A DNA stretch of 64,000 nt, taken from Parahaliea maris. Its GTDB lineage: Bacteria > Pseudomonadota > Gammaproteobacteria > Pseudomonadales > Halieaceae. Positions within the stretch are counted from its first letter, which is position 1; each line of letters opens with the position of its first letter. The translations under genes and the position numbers were made by a program. Shown in pieces: positions 33,433 through 42,734 of the stretch. The stretch is from the NCBI RefSeq assembly GCF_008064665.1, contig NZ_VRZA01000001.1:310001-374000 (forward strand). Reading direction: 5' to 3'. A model generated the notes under the pieces. The model saw nothing but the letters and a program-made list of their open reading frames with translations, was not told the origin of the DNA and ran no database searches.

Positions 33433-33639
33433 ATGTCTACCAGCACTGGCACCGTTAAGTGGTTCAACGAAACCAAAGGCTTCGGCTTCATCGAGCAGGA
33501 CTCCGGTCCCGACGTATTCGCTCACTTCAGCGCCATCAGCGGCTCAGGCTTCAAAACCCTGGTTGAAGGCCAGAAGGTCGAGTTCACCGTGACCCAGGGC
33601 AAAAAAGGCCCGCAAGCAGAAAACATCGTTGTAGTCTGA
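33433..33639 (+). CDS. Cold-shock protein, CspA family
   Basis: 68 residues with both RNA-binding motifs ([11 protein letters not shown] and VFAHFSAI) and the aromatic face of the CSD fold. It binds single-stranded RNA and DNA and prevents secondary structure in mRNA. A strong promoter and a leader of about 200 bases precede it, so post-transcriptional control is likely. It lies between the CadC-like fusion and the FKBP gene, one of the genes that separate pheT from ihfA. Confidence 0.93.
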   Translation: MSTSTGTVKWFNETKGFGFIEQDSGPDVFAHFSAISGSGFKTLVEGQKVEFTVTQGKKGPQAENIVVV

Positions 33640-33661
33640 TCGACGACGCGACTCTGCAGCA

Positions 33662-33683
33662 CCCGGCGGCCAACACCGCCGGG
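33662..33683 (+). terminator. GC-rich hairpin after the cold-shock gene
   Basis: An 8-bp perfect stem, CCCGGCGG and CCGCCGGG, with a 6-base loop just after the csp stop. No T run follows, so it may stabilise the mRNA 3' end rather than terminate efficiently. Confidence 0.45.
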
Positions 33684-33826
33684 CGCACTCCCCAGGTCGG
33701 CACAGCCCGGCCAACCAGTTGCCCCCGCGGCAGCGCCATCATCGCCCTCGCACCATTCGGGCAACACCCATACGCCATACACCGCACCCCGTTCAGCCGG
33801 CAATGGCATACTCACAGGAGCATTTT

Positions 33827-34297
33827 ATGTCTCTGCTAATTGGCGATAACGCCGTGGTCAGCATTCACTACACCCTTTCCGACGCAGACGGCAACACCCT
33901 CGACAGCTCTGCGGGTTCAGATCCGCTGAACTACCTGCACGGCGCCGGCAACATTATTCCGGGCCTGGAAAACGCCCTGACCGGCAAGGTGAGCGGTGAT
34001 GAACTGAATGTCGTTATCGCCCCGGCCGACGGCTACGGCGAAGTGGTACCGCAGCTGGTACAGGTGGTCGATCGCGCTGTATTCCAGGGTGTTGAGACTA
34101 TCGAGCCCGGTATGGCCTTCCAGTCCCAGGACCCCCAGGGCAACGTCCAGCGCGTGGTGGTCACCGCGGTAGAAGGTGACGAGATCACCATCGATGCCAA
34201 CCACCCCCTGGCGGGCACCGAACTGCACTTTGAAGTGCAGGTGGTCGATGTGCGCCCCGCTACCGACGAAGAAGTCGCTCACGGTCACGTCCACTGA
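33827..34297 (+). CDS. FKBP-type peptidyl-prolyl isomerase, SlyD-like
   Basis: From the ATG after CACAGGAG the protein has 156 residues. The FKBP core (VSIHYTLSDADGNTLDSS, then PLNYLHGAGNIIPGLENALT) flanks an inserted IF chaperone domain (YGEVVPQLVQVVDRAVF and on), the SlyD-like arrangement. The C-terminal tail (EEVAHGHVH) is short, so strong metal binding as in E. coli SlyD is not expected. It assists folding in the cytoplasm. It ends before a strong hairpin shared with the converging pheT gene. Confidence 0.9.
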   Translation: MSLLIGDNAVVSIHYTLSDADGNTLDSSAGSDPLNYLHGAGNIIPGLENALTGKVSGDELNVVIAPADGYGEVVPQLVQVVDRAVFQGVETIEPGMAFQSQDPQGNVQRVVVTAVEGDEITIDANHPLAGTELHFEVQVVDVRPATDEEVAHGHVH

Positions 34298-34308
34298 CCT
34301 GAACGCAA

Positions 34309-34342
34309 AAGCGGCGCTGCCCCGTGAGGGAGAGCGCCGCTT
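34309..34342 (-). terminator. Terminator between FKBP gene and pheT
   Basis: A 10-bp perfect stem (AAGCGGCGCT and AGCGCCGCTT) with a T run on the minus-strand side, ending pheST transcription. A second perfect stem, CCGGGGGC and GCCCCCGG (34352-34373), lies between it and the pheT stop. Confidence 0.75.
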
Positions 34343-34384
34343 GGCAAATGACCGGGGGCCAGCAAGCCCCCGGGACTACCTCAC

Positions 34385-36772
34385 CTAGCTTCGCAGCTCT
34401 GCACTGTAATCGGTCTGCAGAGAGGCAACCACCTGTTCAACCGCCTGGTTGACGTCCTCTTCCGCCAGGGTTCGCGTTTTGTCGCGGAACACCAGGCCCA
34501 ACGCCAGGCTTTTCTTGCCGGGCTCAACGCCCTTGCCCTCGTACACGTCGAACAGACGCAGTTCGGTCATGTGACTGCCCGCCGCAGCGCGAACACTCGC
34601 CATCAGGTCGGTTGCCGGCACCTGCTTGTCCACCAGTACCGCCAGGTCGCGGCGCACTTCGGGGAAGCGTGACAGCTCGGCGAATGACGGCAGGGCCCCG
34701 CCCAGCACCGCTTCCAGGTCGATCTCGCACACGTAAAGGGCCGCGTTCAGGTCGAGGTCACGCTGCACGGTGGGGTGCAACGCACCGATCACGCCCACGC
34801 CCTTGCCATCCAGCTGAATGGTCGCGGTCTGGCCGGGGTGCAGGGCCGGGTGACGGCCCGCGGCAAAGGTGAATTCGCCAGCGCGACGCCCCAGGGCCAG
34901 CAGGCTTTCCAGGTCGCCCTTCAGGTCGAAGAAGTCCGCTGCCTCACTGGGGCTGGCCCAGGATTCCGCCAGCCGCTGCCCGGTGGCCACCAGGGCCAGG
35001 GTCGGCACCTGCTGCAGGCCTTCGAGCGCTGTGTCAGGGCCGGGAATGAACCGCAGTCCGGTCTCGAACAGGCGGACACGGGGCTGCTGGCGGTTGGTGT
35101 TGCGCAGTACCGCGCTCACCAGGCCCGGCAGCAGGCTGGTCCGCATCACCGCCATGTCGGCGGAGATCGGGTTGGCCAGTGCCACCGGCGTCAGCTCCGG
35201 GTCGAACACCTGCTGCAGCGCAGGCTCGACAAAGCTGTAGGTAATTGCCTCGCGGTAGCCCCGTGCTGCCAGGTGGCGGCGCAGGAAGCGCGGTGACAGC
35301 TCGGACTCCGGTTGCGCCGGCATGCTCAGCCCCGCGCGGATGCGGGTGATGGGCAGGTTGTTGTAGCCGTAGACCCGGGCCAGCTCTTCCAGCAGGTCCG
35401 CCTCAATGGCGATGTCAAAGCGCCAGCTCGGCACGCTGCAGGTCCAGCCGCCGTCGGTAGCGGTGACGCCGAGGCCGAGCCCGCCGAGGATGCGCTCCAC
35501 TTCCGCCGCGGGCAGTTCAAAGCCCAGCAGCTTGCCGATGCGCTCGGCGCGCAGGGTCACGTCCGGGCGGGCCGGCAACTGGGCTTCATCGACAGCCTCG
35601 ATAATCGGGCCCGCCTCTCCGCCAACAATCTCCAGCAGCAGCGCGGTGGCGCGCTCCATGGCCTGGCGTTGCAGGGTGAAGTCCACGCCACGCTCGAAGC
35701 GGTGGGAGGAATCGGTGTGCAGGCCATAGCCGCGAGCCTTGCCGGCCAGCAGATCCGGGGTGAAGAAAGCCGCTTCGAGGAAGATGTTGGTCGTACCCTC
35801 ACCCACAGCGGTAGGATCGCCGCCCATGATGCCGGCCATCGCCACCGCACCACTGTGGTCGGCGATCACCAGGGTCTCGGCATTCAGCTCAACTGTCTGG
35901 CCGTCCAGCAGCGCCAGGGATTCACCCTGCTCCGCCGTGCGCACAACGATGCCGCCCTGCAGCTTGTCCAGGTCGAAGGCGTGCATGGGCTGGCCCAGCT
36001 CAAGCAACACATAGTTGGTGATATCCACCGCCGCATCGATGCTGCGGATGCCGCAACGACGCAGTTTTTCCTGCAGCCACAGGGGGCTGGGGCGCGACAG
36101 ATCCACGTTGCGCACCACCCGGCCCAGATAACGGGGGCAGTGTGCCGCCGCCTGCAGTTCCACCGTCAGGGTATCGTCGTGGCTCGCGGGCACCTCGGCA
36201 ATCGCAGGCTCGGTGACCGCCAGGCCATTCAGCAGGCCGACTTCCCGGGCGATACCGCGCACACCTAGGCAGTCGGCGCGATTCGGGGTCAGGCCGATCT
36301 CGATCAGGTTGTCGTCCAGTTGCAGGAACTCACGAATATCGCCGCCTACGGGCGCATCCGCCGGCAATTCCATCAGGCCGTCGGAGGCATCCGACAAACC
36401 CAACTCCTGCTCCGCGCAGAGCATGCCGAATGACTCGGCGCCGCGCAGTTTGGCCTTCTTGATCTTGAAGTCGCCAGGCAGTACCGCGCCGACCTTCGCC
36501 AGCGGCGCCTTCAGGCCTGCGCGGGCATTCGGTGCACCGCACACGATCTGTACCGTCTCGTCACCGGCGTTCACTGCGCACACGCGCAGCTTGTCGGCGT
36601 CCGGGTGTTGCTCGGCGCTGATGATCTCTGCCACCACCACACCACTGAAACTGCCCGCCACCGGCTCGATAGCGTCCACTTCCAGGCCAGCCATGGTGAT
36701 CTGGTGGGCCAGGTCTTCGGTGGAAAGCTCCGGGTTAACCCATTCCCGCAGCCACTGTTCACTGATTTTCAC
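34385..36772 (-). CDS. pheT: Phenylalanyl-tRNA synthetase beta subunit
   Basis: 795 residues, full length. The N-terminal part contains the EMAP/tRNA-binding-like domain (SGVVVAEIISAEQHPDADKL, then VNAGDETVQIVCGAPNARAG), followed by B3/B4 editing domains (GIRSIDAAVDITNYVLLELG) and the B5 DNA-binding-like part. The C-terminal anticodon-binding ferredoxin fold (FPEVRRDLAVLVDKQVPATD) ends the protein. It forms the heterotetramer with PheS and charges tRNA-Phe. It starts 25 bases after the pheS stop. ihfA, normally the next gene, is displaced 4.7 kb further on. Confidence 0.97.
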   Translation of the reverse strand: MKISEQWLREWVNPELSTEDLAHQITMAGLEVDAIEPVAGSFSGVVVAEIISAEQHPDADKLRVCAVNAGDETVQIVCGAPNARAGLKAPLAKVGAVLPGDFKIKKAKLRGAESFGMLCAEQELGLSDASDGLMELPADAPVGGDIREFLQLDDNLIEIGLTPNRADCLGVRGIAREVGLLNGLAVTEPAIAEVPASHDDTLTVELQAAAHCPRYLGRVVRNVDLSRPSPLWLQEKLRRCGIRSIDAAVDITNYVLLELGQPMHAFDLDKLQGGIVVRTAEQGESLALLDGQTVELNAETLVIADHSGAVAMAGIMGGDPTAVGEGTTNIFLEAAFFTPDLLAGKARGYGLHTDSSHRFERGVDFTLQRQAMERATALLLEIVGGEAGPIIEAVDEAQLPARPDVTLRAERIGKLLGFELPAAEVERILGGLGLGVTATDGGWTCSVPSWRFDIAIEADLLEELARVYGYNNLPITRIRAGLSMPAQPESELSPRFLRRHLAARGYREAITYSFVEPALQQVFDPELTPVALANPISADMAVMRTSLLPGLVSAVLRNTNRQQPRVRLFETGLRFIPGPDTALEGLQQVPTLALVATGQRLAESWASPSEAADFFDLKGDLESLLALGRRAGEFTFAAGRHPALHPGQTATIQLDGKGVGVIGALHPTVQRDLDLNAALYVCEIDLEAVLGGALPSFAELSRFPEVRRDLAVLVDKQVPATDLMASVRAAAGSHMTELRLFDVYEGKGVEPGKKSLALGLVFRDKTRTLAEEDVNQAVEQVVASLQTDYSAELRS

Positions 36773-36797
36773 TGTTTATCTCTCCGTGGTCGGGGGC

Positions 36798-38021
<1,224 letters not shown>

Positions 38022-38058
38022 TCAGAGATCTGAAAGACTCCAAAAAAGGAGCGCAGAG

Positions 38059-38156
38059 CATGCCCGAGGGGTTTCGCGGACCGTCAGCGGCATGGATGCC
38101 GCTGAAGAGCCTACATGGATGTATTCACGGCGAGTCCGCGAAACCCCTCGGGCATG
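38059..38156. repeat. Palindromic repeat element, copy 2
   Basis: Perfect 22-base arms lie at 38059-38080 and 38135-38156 (GCCCGAGGGGTTTCGCGGA against TCCGCGAAACCCCTCGGGC). Inside, CAGCGGCAT and ATGCCGCTG form a second small stem, and CCTACATGGATGTATTCACG follows. Families of this type occur between genes in many Gammaproteobacteria. Confidence 0.75.
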
Positions 38157-38228
38157 ATCTGTGCGGGTAGCGAAGTCCCCAAACGATGAGAGCTTCACAA
38201 TCCGTACTCCGCTTTTAAAACGGCAAAA

Positions 38229-38261
38229 AAGAAGGGAAAGAGCTGAGCCCTTTCCCTTCTT
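38229..38261 (-). terminator. Terminator of the infC-rpmI-rplT operon
   Basis: A 12-bp perfect stem (AAGAAGGGAAAG and CTTTCCCTTCTT) with a 9-base loop and a T run on the minus strand, 60 bases after the rplT stop. Confidence 0.9.
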
Positions 38262-38323
38262 GTACTTACAGTGTAGCCAGCGAACCGCGGTGCAATCACA
38301 ACAGCACCGCAGTGGGGGTGGGC

Positions 38324-38680
38324 TTAGGCCAGAGCGGCCTTCGCTTGCTCCACGATCGCTGCAAAAGCCGGCTTGTCATGCACAGCCAGGTCAGACAGCA
38401 CGCGGCGGTCCAGCTGGATGTCGGCCTTCTTCAGGCCGTTGATCAGTCGGCTGTAGCTCAGGCCGTTAGCGCGGGACTGGGCGTTGATACGCGTGATCCA
38501 CAGCGCGCGGAACTGACGCTTGCGCTGACGACGGTCACGGTATGCATACTGGCCAGCTTTGGTAACAGCTTGCTTGGCAACACGAAACACACGGCTGCGG
38601 GCACCATAGTAACCCTTGGCCTGTTTCAGGATTTTCTTGTGACGGCGGTGGGCCACCACACCACGTTTTACGCGAGGCAT
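38324..38680 (-). CDS. rplT: 50S ribosomal protein L20
   Basis: 118 residues, full length, with the basic N-terminal extension ([20 protein letters not shown]) and the conserved [21 protein letters not shown]20 is needed early in 50S assembly and in E. coli represses rpmI-rplT translation by binding the mRNA. It follows rpmI by 28 bases in the usual infC-rpmI-rplT order and is ended by a strong terminator. Confidence 0.98.
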   Translation of the reverse strand: MPRVKRGVVAHRRHKKILKQAKGYYGARSRVFRVAKQAVTKAGQYAYRDRRQRKRQFRALWITRINAQSRANGLSYSRLINGLKKADIQLDRRVLSDLAVHDKPAFAAIVEQAKAALA

Positions 38681-38708
38681 AGTCTTCTCCTAATCTCCAA
38701 TGGGTCCG

Positions 38709-38903
38709 TTAGCGCGCCCGCAACATGCGGTCGACAAGCACTTTATCGCTGGCGTGGATCATTGAAGTTCCACGCAGCTGACGCTTACGCTTGGTGGTCA
38801 TTTTGGTCAGGATGTGGCTCTTATAAGCGCTTTTACGCTTATAGCCGCCAGCCGTTTTCTTGAAACGCTTGGCAGCACCGCTGTGAATTTTTGCTTTAGG
38901 CAT
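38709..38903 (-). CDS. rpmI: 50S ribosomal protein L35
   Basis: 64 residues from [16 protein letters not shown]; the family start is invariant, so the three extra codons upstream are excluded. It is very basic, with the conserved [18 protein letters not shown]. It lies between infC and rplT, the standard order, and is probably co-regulated by L20. Confidence 0.97.
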   Translation of the reverse strand: MPKAKIHSGAAKRFKKTAGGYKRKSAYKSHILTKMTTKRKRQLRGTSMIHASDKVLVDRMLRAR

Positions 38904-38960
38904 AATAAACACTCCGCATTTGAGAGTTAAACAAACGAAGCACTAAGGCATTCACGGGCC

Positions 38961-39497
38961 CTAGTTCTTCTTCTTCGGGGCGATCACCATGGTCATTTGA
39001 CGGCCTTCCATCTTGGGGAACTGCTCCACGGAGCCAATCTCTGCGAGATCGGCTTCTACCCGCTTCAGCAATTCCAGGCCGATTTCCTGGTGAGCCATTT
39101 CACGACCGCGAAAACGCAGTGTGACTTTGGCCTTGTCGCCATTTTCGAGGAAACGTGTCAGGTTGCGCAGTTTTACCTGATAGTCACCCTCTTCCGTCCC
39201 AGGACGAAACTTCATTTCCTTGACTTGAGTCCGCTTCTGCTTCTTCTTCTGAGCAGCCTTCTGCTTCTTCGCCTCAAAGACATGTTTCCCGTAGTCCATG
39301 ATCTTGCAGACTGCGGGGTCGGATTCAGCAATAAGCACGAGGTCCATACTGGCGGCTTCCGCCGCGGTCTTGGCCTCGCTCAGGGGCACAATACCTACCT
39401 GTTCACCATCGGCGCCTATCAGGCGTACCGGGTCATGGGTGATCTGGTCGTTGGTCAGGGCCTTCTTGGAGGCGCCTTTGCCACTATCTCTCTTAAT
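38961..39497 (-). CDS. infC: Translation initiation factor IF-3, ATT start
   Basis: The first ATG/GTG in frame gives only 142 residues and misses the IF-3 N-terminal domain. Reading further upstream the frame encodes [20 protein letters not shown], then [11 protein letters not shown], and opens at an ATT (39497-39495) with GGAG 7 bases before it. This gives 178 residues, matching E. coli IF-3, which also starts with AUU. The ATT shares one base with the thrS stop. IF-3 discriminates against such starts, so autoregulation as in E. coli is likely. Confidence 0.95.
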   Translation of the reverse strand: MKRDSGKGASKKALTNDQITHDPVRLIGADGEQVGIVPLSEAKTAAEAASMDLVLIAESDPAVCKIMDYGKHVFEAKKQKAAQKKKQKRTQVKEMKFRPGTEEGDYQVKLRNLTRFLENGDKAKVTLRFRGREMAHQEIGLELLKRVEADLAEIGSVEQFPKMEGRQMTMVIAPKKKN

Positions 39498-41430
39498 GCT
39501 GATTCTCCACTTCCATTACAATACGGCCGCGACGTGCCACATCGTCTGCAAGGTGGGCGGTAAACGCCTCGAGATCCATCGATCCCATGTCCTCGCCACG
39601 ACGGGCCCGTACGGCCACGGTCTGTGTTTCGACTTCTTTATCCCCCACGACAAGCAGGTAGGGGACCTTCTGAATTGTGTGCTCGCGGATTTTAAAGCCG
39701 ATTTTTTCGTTTCTCAAGTCCGAAATCACCCGAAAGCCCTTGTTTTTCAAGGAATCTTCCACTTTTTGGGCGTATTCGGACTGTTTATCGGTAATATTCA
39801 GCACGACCGCCTGGGTCGGAGCGAGCCAGGTCGGGAAAACCCCCTCGTAATGTTCGATCAGAATCCCGATAAAACGCTCGAAAGAACCCAGGATGGCGCG
39901 GTGCAACATCACCGGCACCTGGCGGGAGCCGTCCTCGGCCACATACTGGGCGTCGAGGCGCCCCGGCATGGAGAAATCGACCTGGATGGTGCCCAGCTGC
40001 CAGACCCGGCCGATGCAGTCTTTCAGTGAGAACTCGATCTTCGGCCCGTAGAAGGCGCCCTCCCCGGGCAGCTCTTCCCAGGGCAGGTTCTGGGCGTCGA
40101 GCGCGTCGGCGAGGGCTTTTTCGGCCCGGTCCCAGTCGGCGTCGGAGCCCACCCGCTGTTCGGGGCGGGTAGACAGGCGGTAGATCACCTCGCTGAAGCC
40201 GAAGTCTTCGTACACCGCGTGCAGGAAGTCGATAAAGGTCGAAACCTCTGACTGGATCTGCTCTTCGGTACAGAAGATGTGGGCGTCGTCCTGGGTAAAG
40301 CCGCGCACCCGCATGATGCCGTGCAGGGAGCCGGAGGGCTCATTGCGGTGGCAGGAGCCGAATTCCGCCAGGCGCAGGGGCAGGTCCCGGTAGGACTTGA
40401 GGCCCTGGTTGAACACCTGCACGTGGCAGGGGCAGTTCATCGGCTTCACCGCGAACTCGCGGTCTTCGGTTTCCAGCATGAACATGTCATTGCCGAACTT
40501 GTCGGCGTGGCCGGAACGCTGCCACAGGGAGATATCCACCAGCTGCGGCGTCTTGATTTCCTCATAGCCCTCGGCGCGCTGGGCCTCACGCATGTACTGC
40601 TCCACCGCCTGGTAGATGGTCCAGCCAGCGGGGTGCCAGAACACCATGCCGGGGGCCTCTTCCTGGATGTGGAACAGGTCCAGCTTCTTGCCGATCTTGC
40701 GGTGGTCGCGTTTCTCGGCCTCGGCGATGCGGTTGAGGTAGGCCTTGAGCTCTTTCTTGTTGGCCCAGGCGGTGCCGTAGACGCGCTGCAGCATCTCGTT
40801 TTTGGCATCCCCTCGCCAGTAGGCGCCGGCCACCTTGGTCAGCTTGAAGGCCTTGAGCTTGCCGGTGCTGGGCACGTGGGGGCCGCGGCACAGGTCCATC
40901 CACGGACCCTGCTGGTAGATGGAGAGCTCTTCGTCGGCCGGCAGGTCCTCGATGATCTGCACCTTGTAGTGCTCGCCCATGTTGCGGAACAGCTCGATGG
41001 CCTTGTCCCGGCTCATGACCATACGCTCGACCGTCAGGTCCTCGGCTACGATCTCCTCCATGCGCTTTTCGATCTTTTCCAGGTCTTCCGGCGTGAAGTG
41101 GTGACCGGTGGCAAAGTCGTAGTAAAAGCCGTCCTCGATCACCGGGCCGATGGTGACCTGGGTGCCGGGGAACAGTTCCTGCGTGGCCATGGCCAGCAGG
41201 TGGGCGGTGGAGTGGCGGATGATTTCCAGGCCGGCCTCGTCACGCTCGGTGATGATGGCCAGGGTCGCGTCGCCCTCCATGACATAAGAGGTGTCTACCT
41301 CACGGCCATCCACCACGCCGGCGAGCGCGGCCTTGGCGAGGCCGGGGCCGATATCGGCGGCGACGTCGTGTACGGAAACAGGGTTGTCGAAAGAGCGCTG
41401 GCTGCCGTCAGGCAGGGTGATAACAGGCAT
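39493..41430 (-). CDS. thrS: Threonyl-tRNA synthetase
   Basis: 645 residues, full length. The order is an N-terminal TGS domain ([20 protein letters not shown]), an SAD editing domain ([10 protein letters not shown] and the later [10 protein letters not shown]), the class II catalytic core with zinc Cys ([10 protein letters not shown]) and the anticodon-binding domain ([20 protein letters not shown]). It charges tRNA-Thr and edits Ser. Its stop overlaps the infC ATT start, so the two are coupled. It lies downstream of the sortase operon but is probably transcribed from its own promoter. Confidence 0.98.
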   Translation of the reverse strand: MPVITLPDGSQRSFDNPVSVHDVAADIGPGLAKAALAGVVDGREVDTSYVMEGDATLAIITERDEAGLEIIRHSTAHLLAMATQELFPGTQVTIGPVIEDGFYYDFATGHHFTPEDLEKIEKRMEEIVAEDLTVERMVMSRDKAIELFRNMGEHYKVQIIEDLPADEELSIYQQGPWMDLCRGPHVPSTGKLKAFKLTKVAGAYWRGDAKNEMLQRVYGTAWANKKELKAYLNRIAEAEKRDHRKIGKKLDLFHIQEEAPGMVFWHPAGWTIYQAVEQYMREAQRAEGYEEIKTPQLVDISLWQRSGHADKFGNDMFMLETEDREFAVKPMNCPCHVQVFNQGLKSYRDLPLRLAEFGSCHRNEPSGSLHGIMRVRGFTQDDAHIFCTEEQIQSEVSTFIDFLHAVYEDFGFSEVIYRLSTRPEQRVGSDADWDRAEKALADALDAQNLPWEELPGEGAFYGPKIEFSLKDCIGRVWQLGTIQVDFSMPGRLDAQYVAEDGSRQVPVMLHRAILGSFERFIGILIEHYEGVFPTWLAPTQAVVLNITDKQSEYAQKVEDSLKNKGFRVISDLRNEKIGFKIREHTIQKVPYLLVVGDKEVETQTVAVRARRGEDMGSMDLEAFTAHLADDVARRGRIVMEVENQH

Positions 41431-41661
41431 GAGCTTTCCTTTATCCAGTGGTGACCCCTACTAAAGGCCACGTGAGTCAGCTTCAGTCGGCGCAAAGGGA
41501 ATGGTGCCCCGGCCGGTGAAAATTCAGGGGCGGGGATGGTACCACAGGAAACGGGGAAGCGTGAGCCGGAATTGTCCCGGCCCCAGAAACCGCGCCGGCG
41601 GCGCCCGGGCGGCCGGTAGCGCGTCCAGATGGAAGCCCGCCAGGCCGGCGGGCAGCGCGCT

Positions 41662-42078
41662 TCAGCCCATTAACGCAGTCAGCGGCGGACTGTGCATGGG
41701 GACGGAAAAACTCTCCCACTCGCGGAACACCGAAACCAGCTCCACCTGCCCGACAAGGTGCCGGCTGAGCTCCGCCAGCTCACAGGTTGGCACCTGGTAC
41801 TCCAGGTGCTCATCGTAGGCCACGGTGGTCAGGTCATAGTGCGCCAGCACCTGCTGCGGCAGGATCAGGCGTACCACGTATCCCGCCCCGCAGGCCGGTA
41901 CCGCCCACTGCCGCGCGATCATTTCCGCGTAACGCTGCTGCAGCTTGAGCTGGCAAAAATACTCGCCGCCCTGACCCGGCACAATCCGGCGCCAGGCGGC
42001 TCCCTGCAGGGCGGCGAGTTGAGAGGGACTCAGGGTCTGGTACACGGCGACGGTGTGCTGGTGTGACAGGGATTTCAC
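41662..42078 (-). CDS. Small protein resembling the 'ADP-ribosylation/crystallin J1' group, sortase-linked
   Basis: 138 residues. The pattern YQTLSPSQLAALQGAAWRRI, then YAEMIARQWAVPACGAGYVV, HLEYQVP and ELSRHLVGQVELV matches a group of short proteins that databases label ADP-ribosylation/crystallin J1, with no shown activity. It overlaps the sortase stop by 4 bases, so it belongs to the sortase operon. No signal peptide is visible, so it acts in the cytoplasm. Whether it serves the sortase system is not known. Confidence 0.55.
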   Translation of the reverse strand: MKSLSHQHTVAVYQTLSPSQLAALQGAAWRRIVPGQGGEYFCQLKLQQRYAEMIARQWAVPACGAGYVVRLILPQQVLAHYDLTTVAYDEHLEYQVPTCELAELSRHLVGQVELVSVFREWESFSVPMHSPPLTALMG

Positions 42079-42734
42079 AGGGCGATCTCCTCTCCAGTGG
42101 TGATAAAGGGTGTCACAAACGGGGCGGCGGGCAGAGACCCGGCCAGCCCCACCGGCGGCTCGGCTCGCACGATATAGCGCAAGGGCCCTCCGGCGCGGAT
42201 GGCATCAAAGGGGTAGCAGGTCACCAGCTCCAGGTTGGGTGCGCCCTGCTGTGCGGGGCGGAACACCGGCAGGCGAGTGTCCACCACCTTTGATTCGGTC
42301 ACCCGGTACTCCAGGCGGCGCCCATCGGGTAACTGGAGGCGCACCGCCATGGCGGGCAACAACTGCTGCAGAAAGCGGAAATGGGTGTCACGGTGCCCGG
42401 CGATCACGGCGGTGCCATCCTGCCCCGGGAGCACACCTGCGGCATCGAGCCCGGGACCAAAGGCCAGCGCATTGCCGGTCGCCCCGGCCAGCACAAACTG
42501 GTCGATACCCAGCGCGGGCACCTGCAGGCGCGCCACCGGCCAGGTATCGGCCCAGGGCCAGGGCTTGTGAATGCCCCCCTCCGCCAGCGTGGCCTGCCAG
42601 GCCCGCGCCATCAGGTGGGGCGCCAGCGCGGCCTTGGCGTAAATCACCCCGGCCGCGCCGAGCTCCTTCAACGCCAGCGCACACAGGGCCACCAGCAACC
42701 AGCGGCGACAGCGCTCAAGACTTGGCAGGGTCAC
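42075..42734 (-). CDS. Class GN sortase of the proteobacterial dedicated sortase system
   Basis: 219 residues with an N-terminal membrane anchor (RRWLLVALCALALKELGAAG). The sortase fold has His114 (IAGHRDTHF), the nucleophile Cys173 (ELVTCYPFDA) and Arg186 or Arg190 (GPLRYIVRA). These are the residues of a working transpeptidase. It overlaps the upstream target gene by 20 bases. In this system one sortase serves one target, and a histidine kinase and response regulator lie alongside, as here. Confidence 0.9.
   Translation of the reverse strand: MTLPSLERCRRWLLVALCALALKELGAAGVIYAKAALAPHLMARAWQATLAEGGIHKPWPWADTWPVARLQVPALGIDQFVLAGATGNALAFGPGLDAAGVLPGQDGTAVIAGHRDTHFRFLQQLLPAMAVRLQLPDGRRLEYRVTESKVVDTRLPVFRPAQQGAPNLELVTCYPFDAIRAGGPLRYIVRAEPPVGLAGSLPAAPFVTPFITTGEEIAL

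Noticed and set aside
35312-36268. Plus-strand ORF of 318 codons opposite pheT
   Set aside because: Shadow of pheT.
40279-41454. Long plus-strand ORF of 391 codons opposite thrS
   Set aside because: Antisense shadow caused by high-GC codon use of the certain thrS gene.
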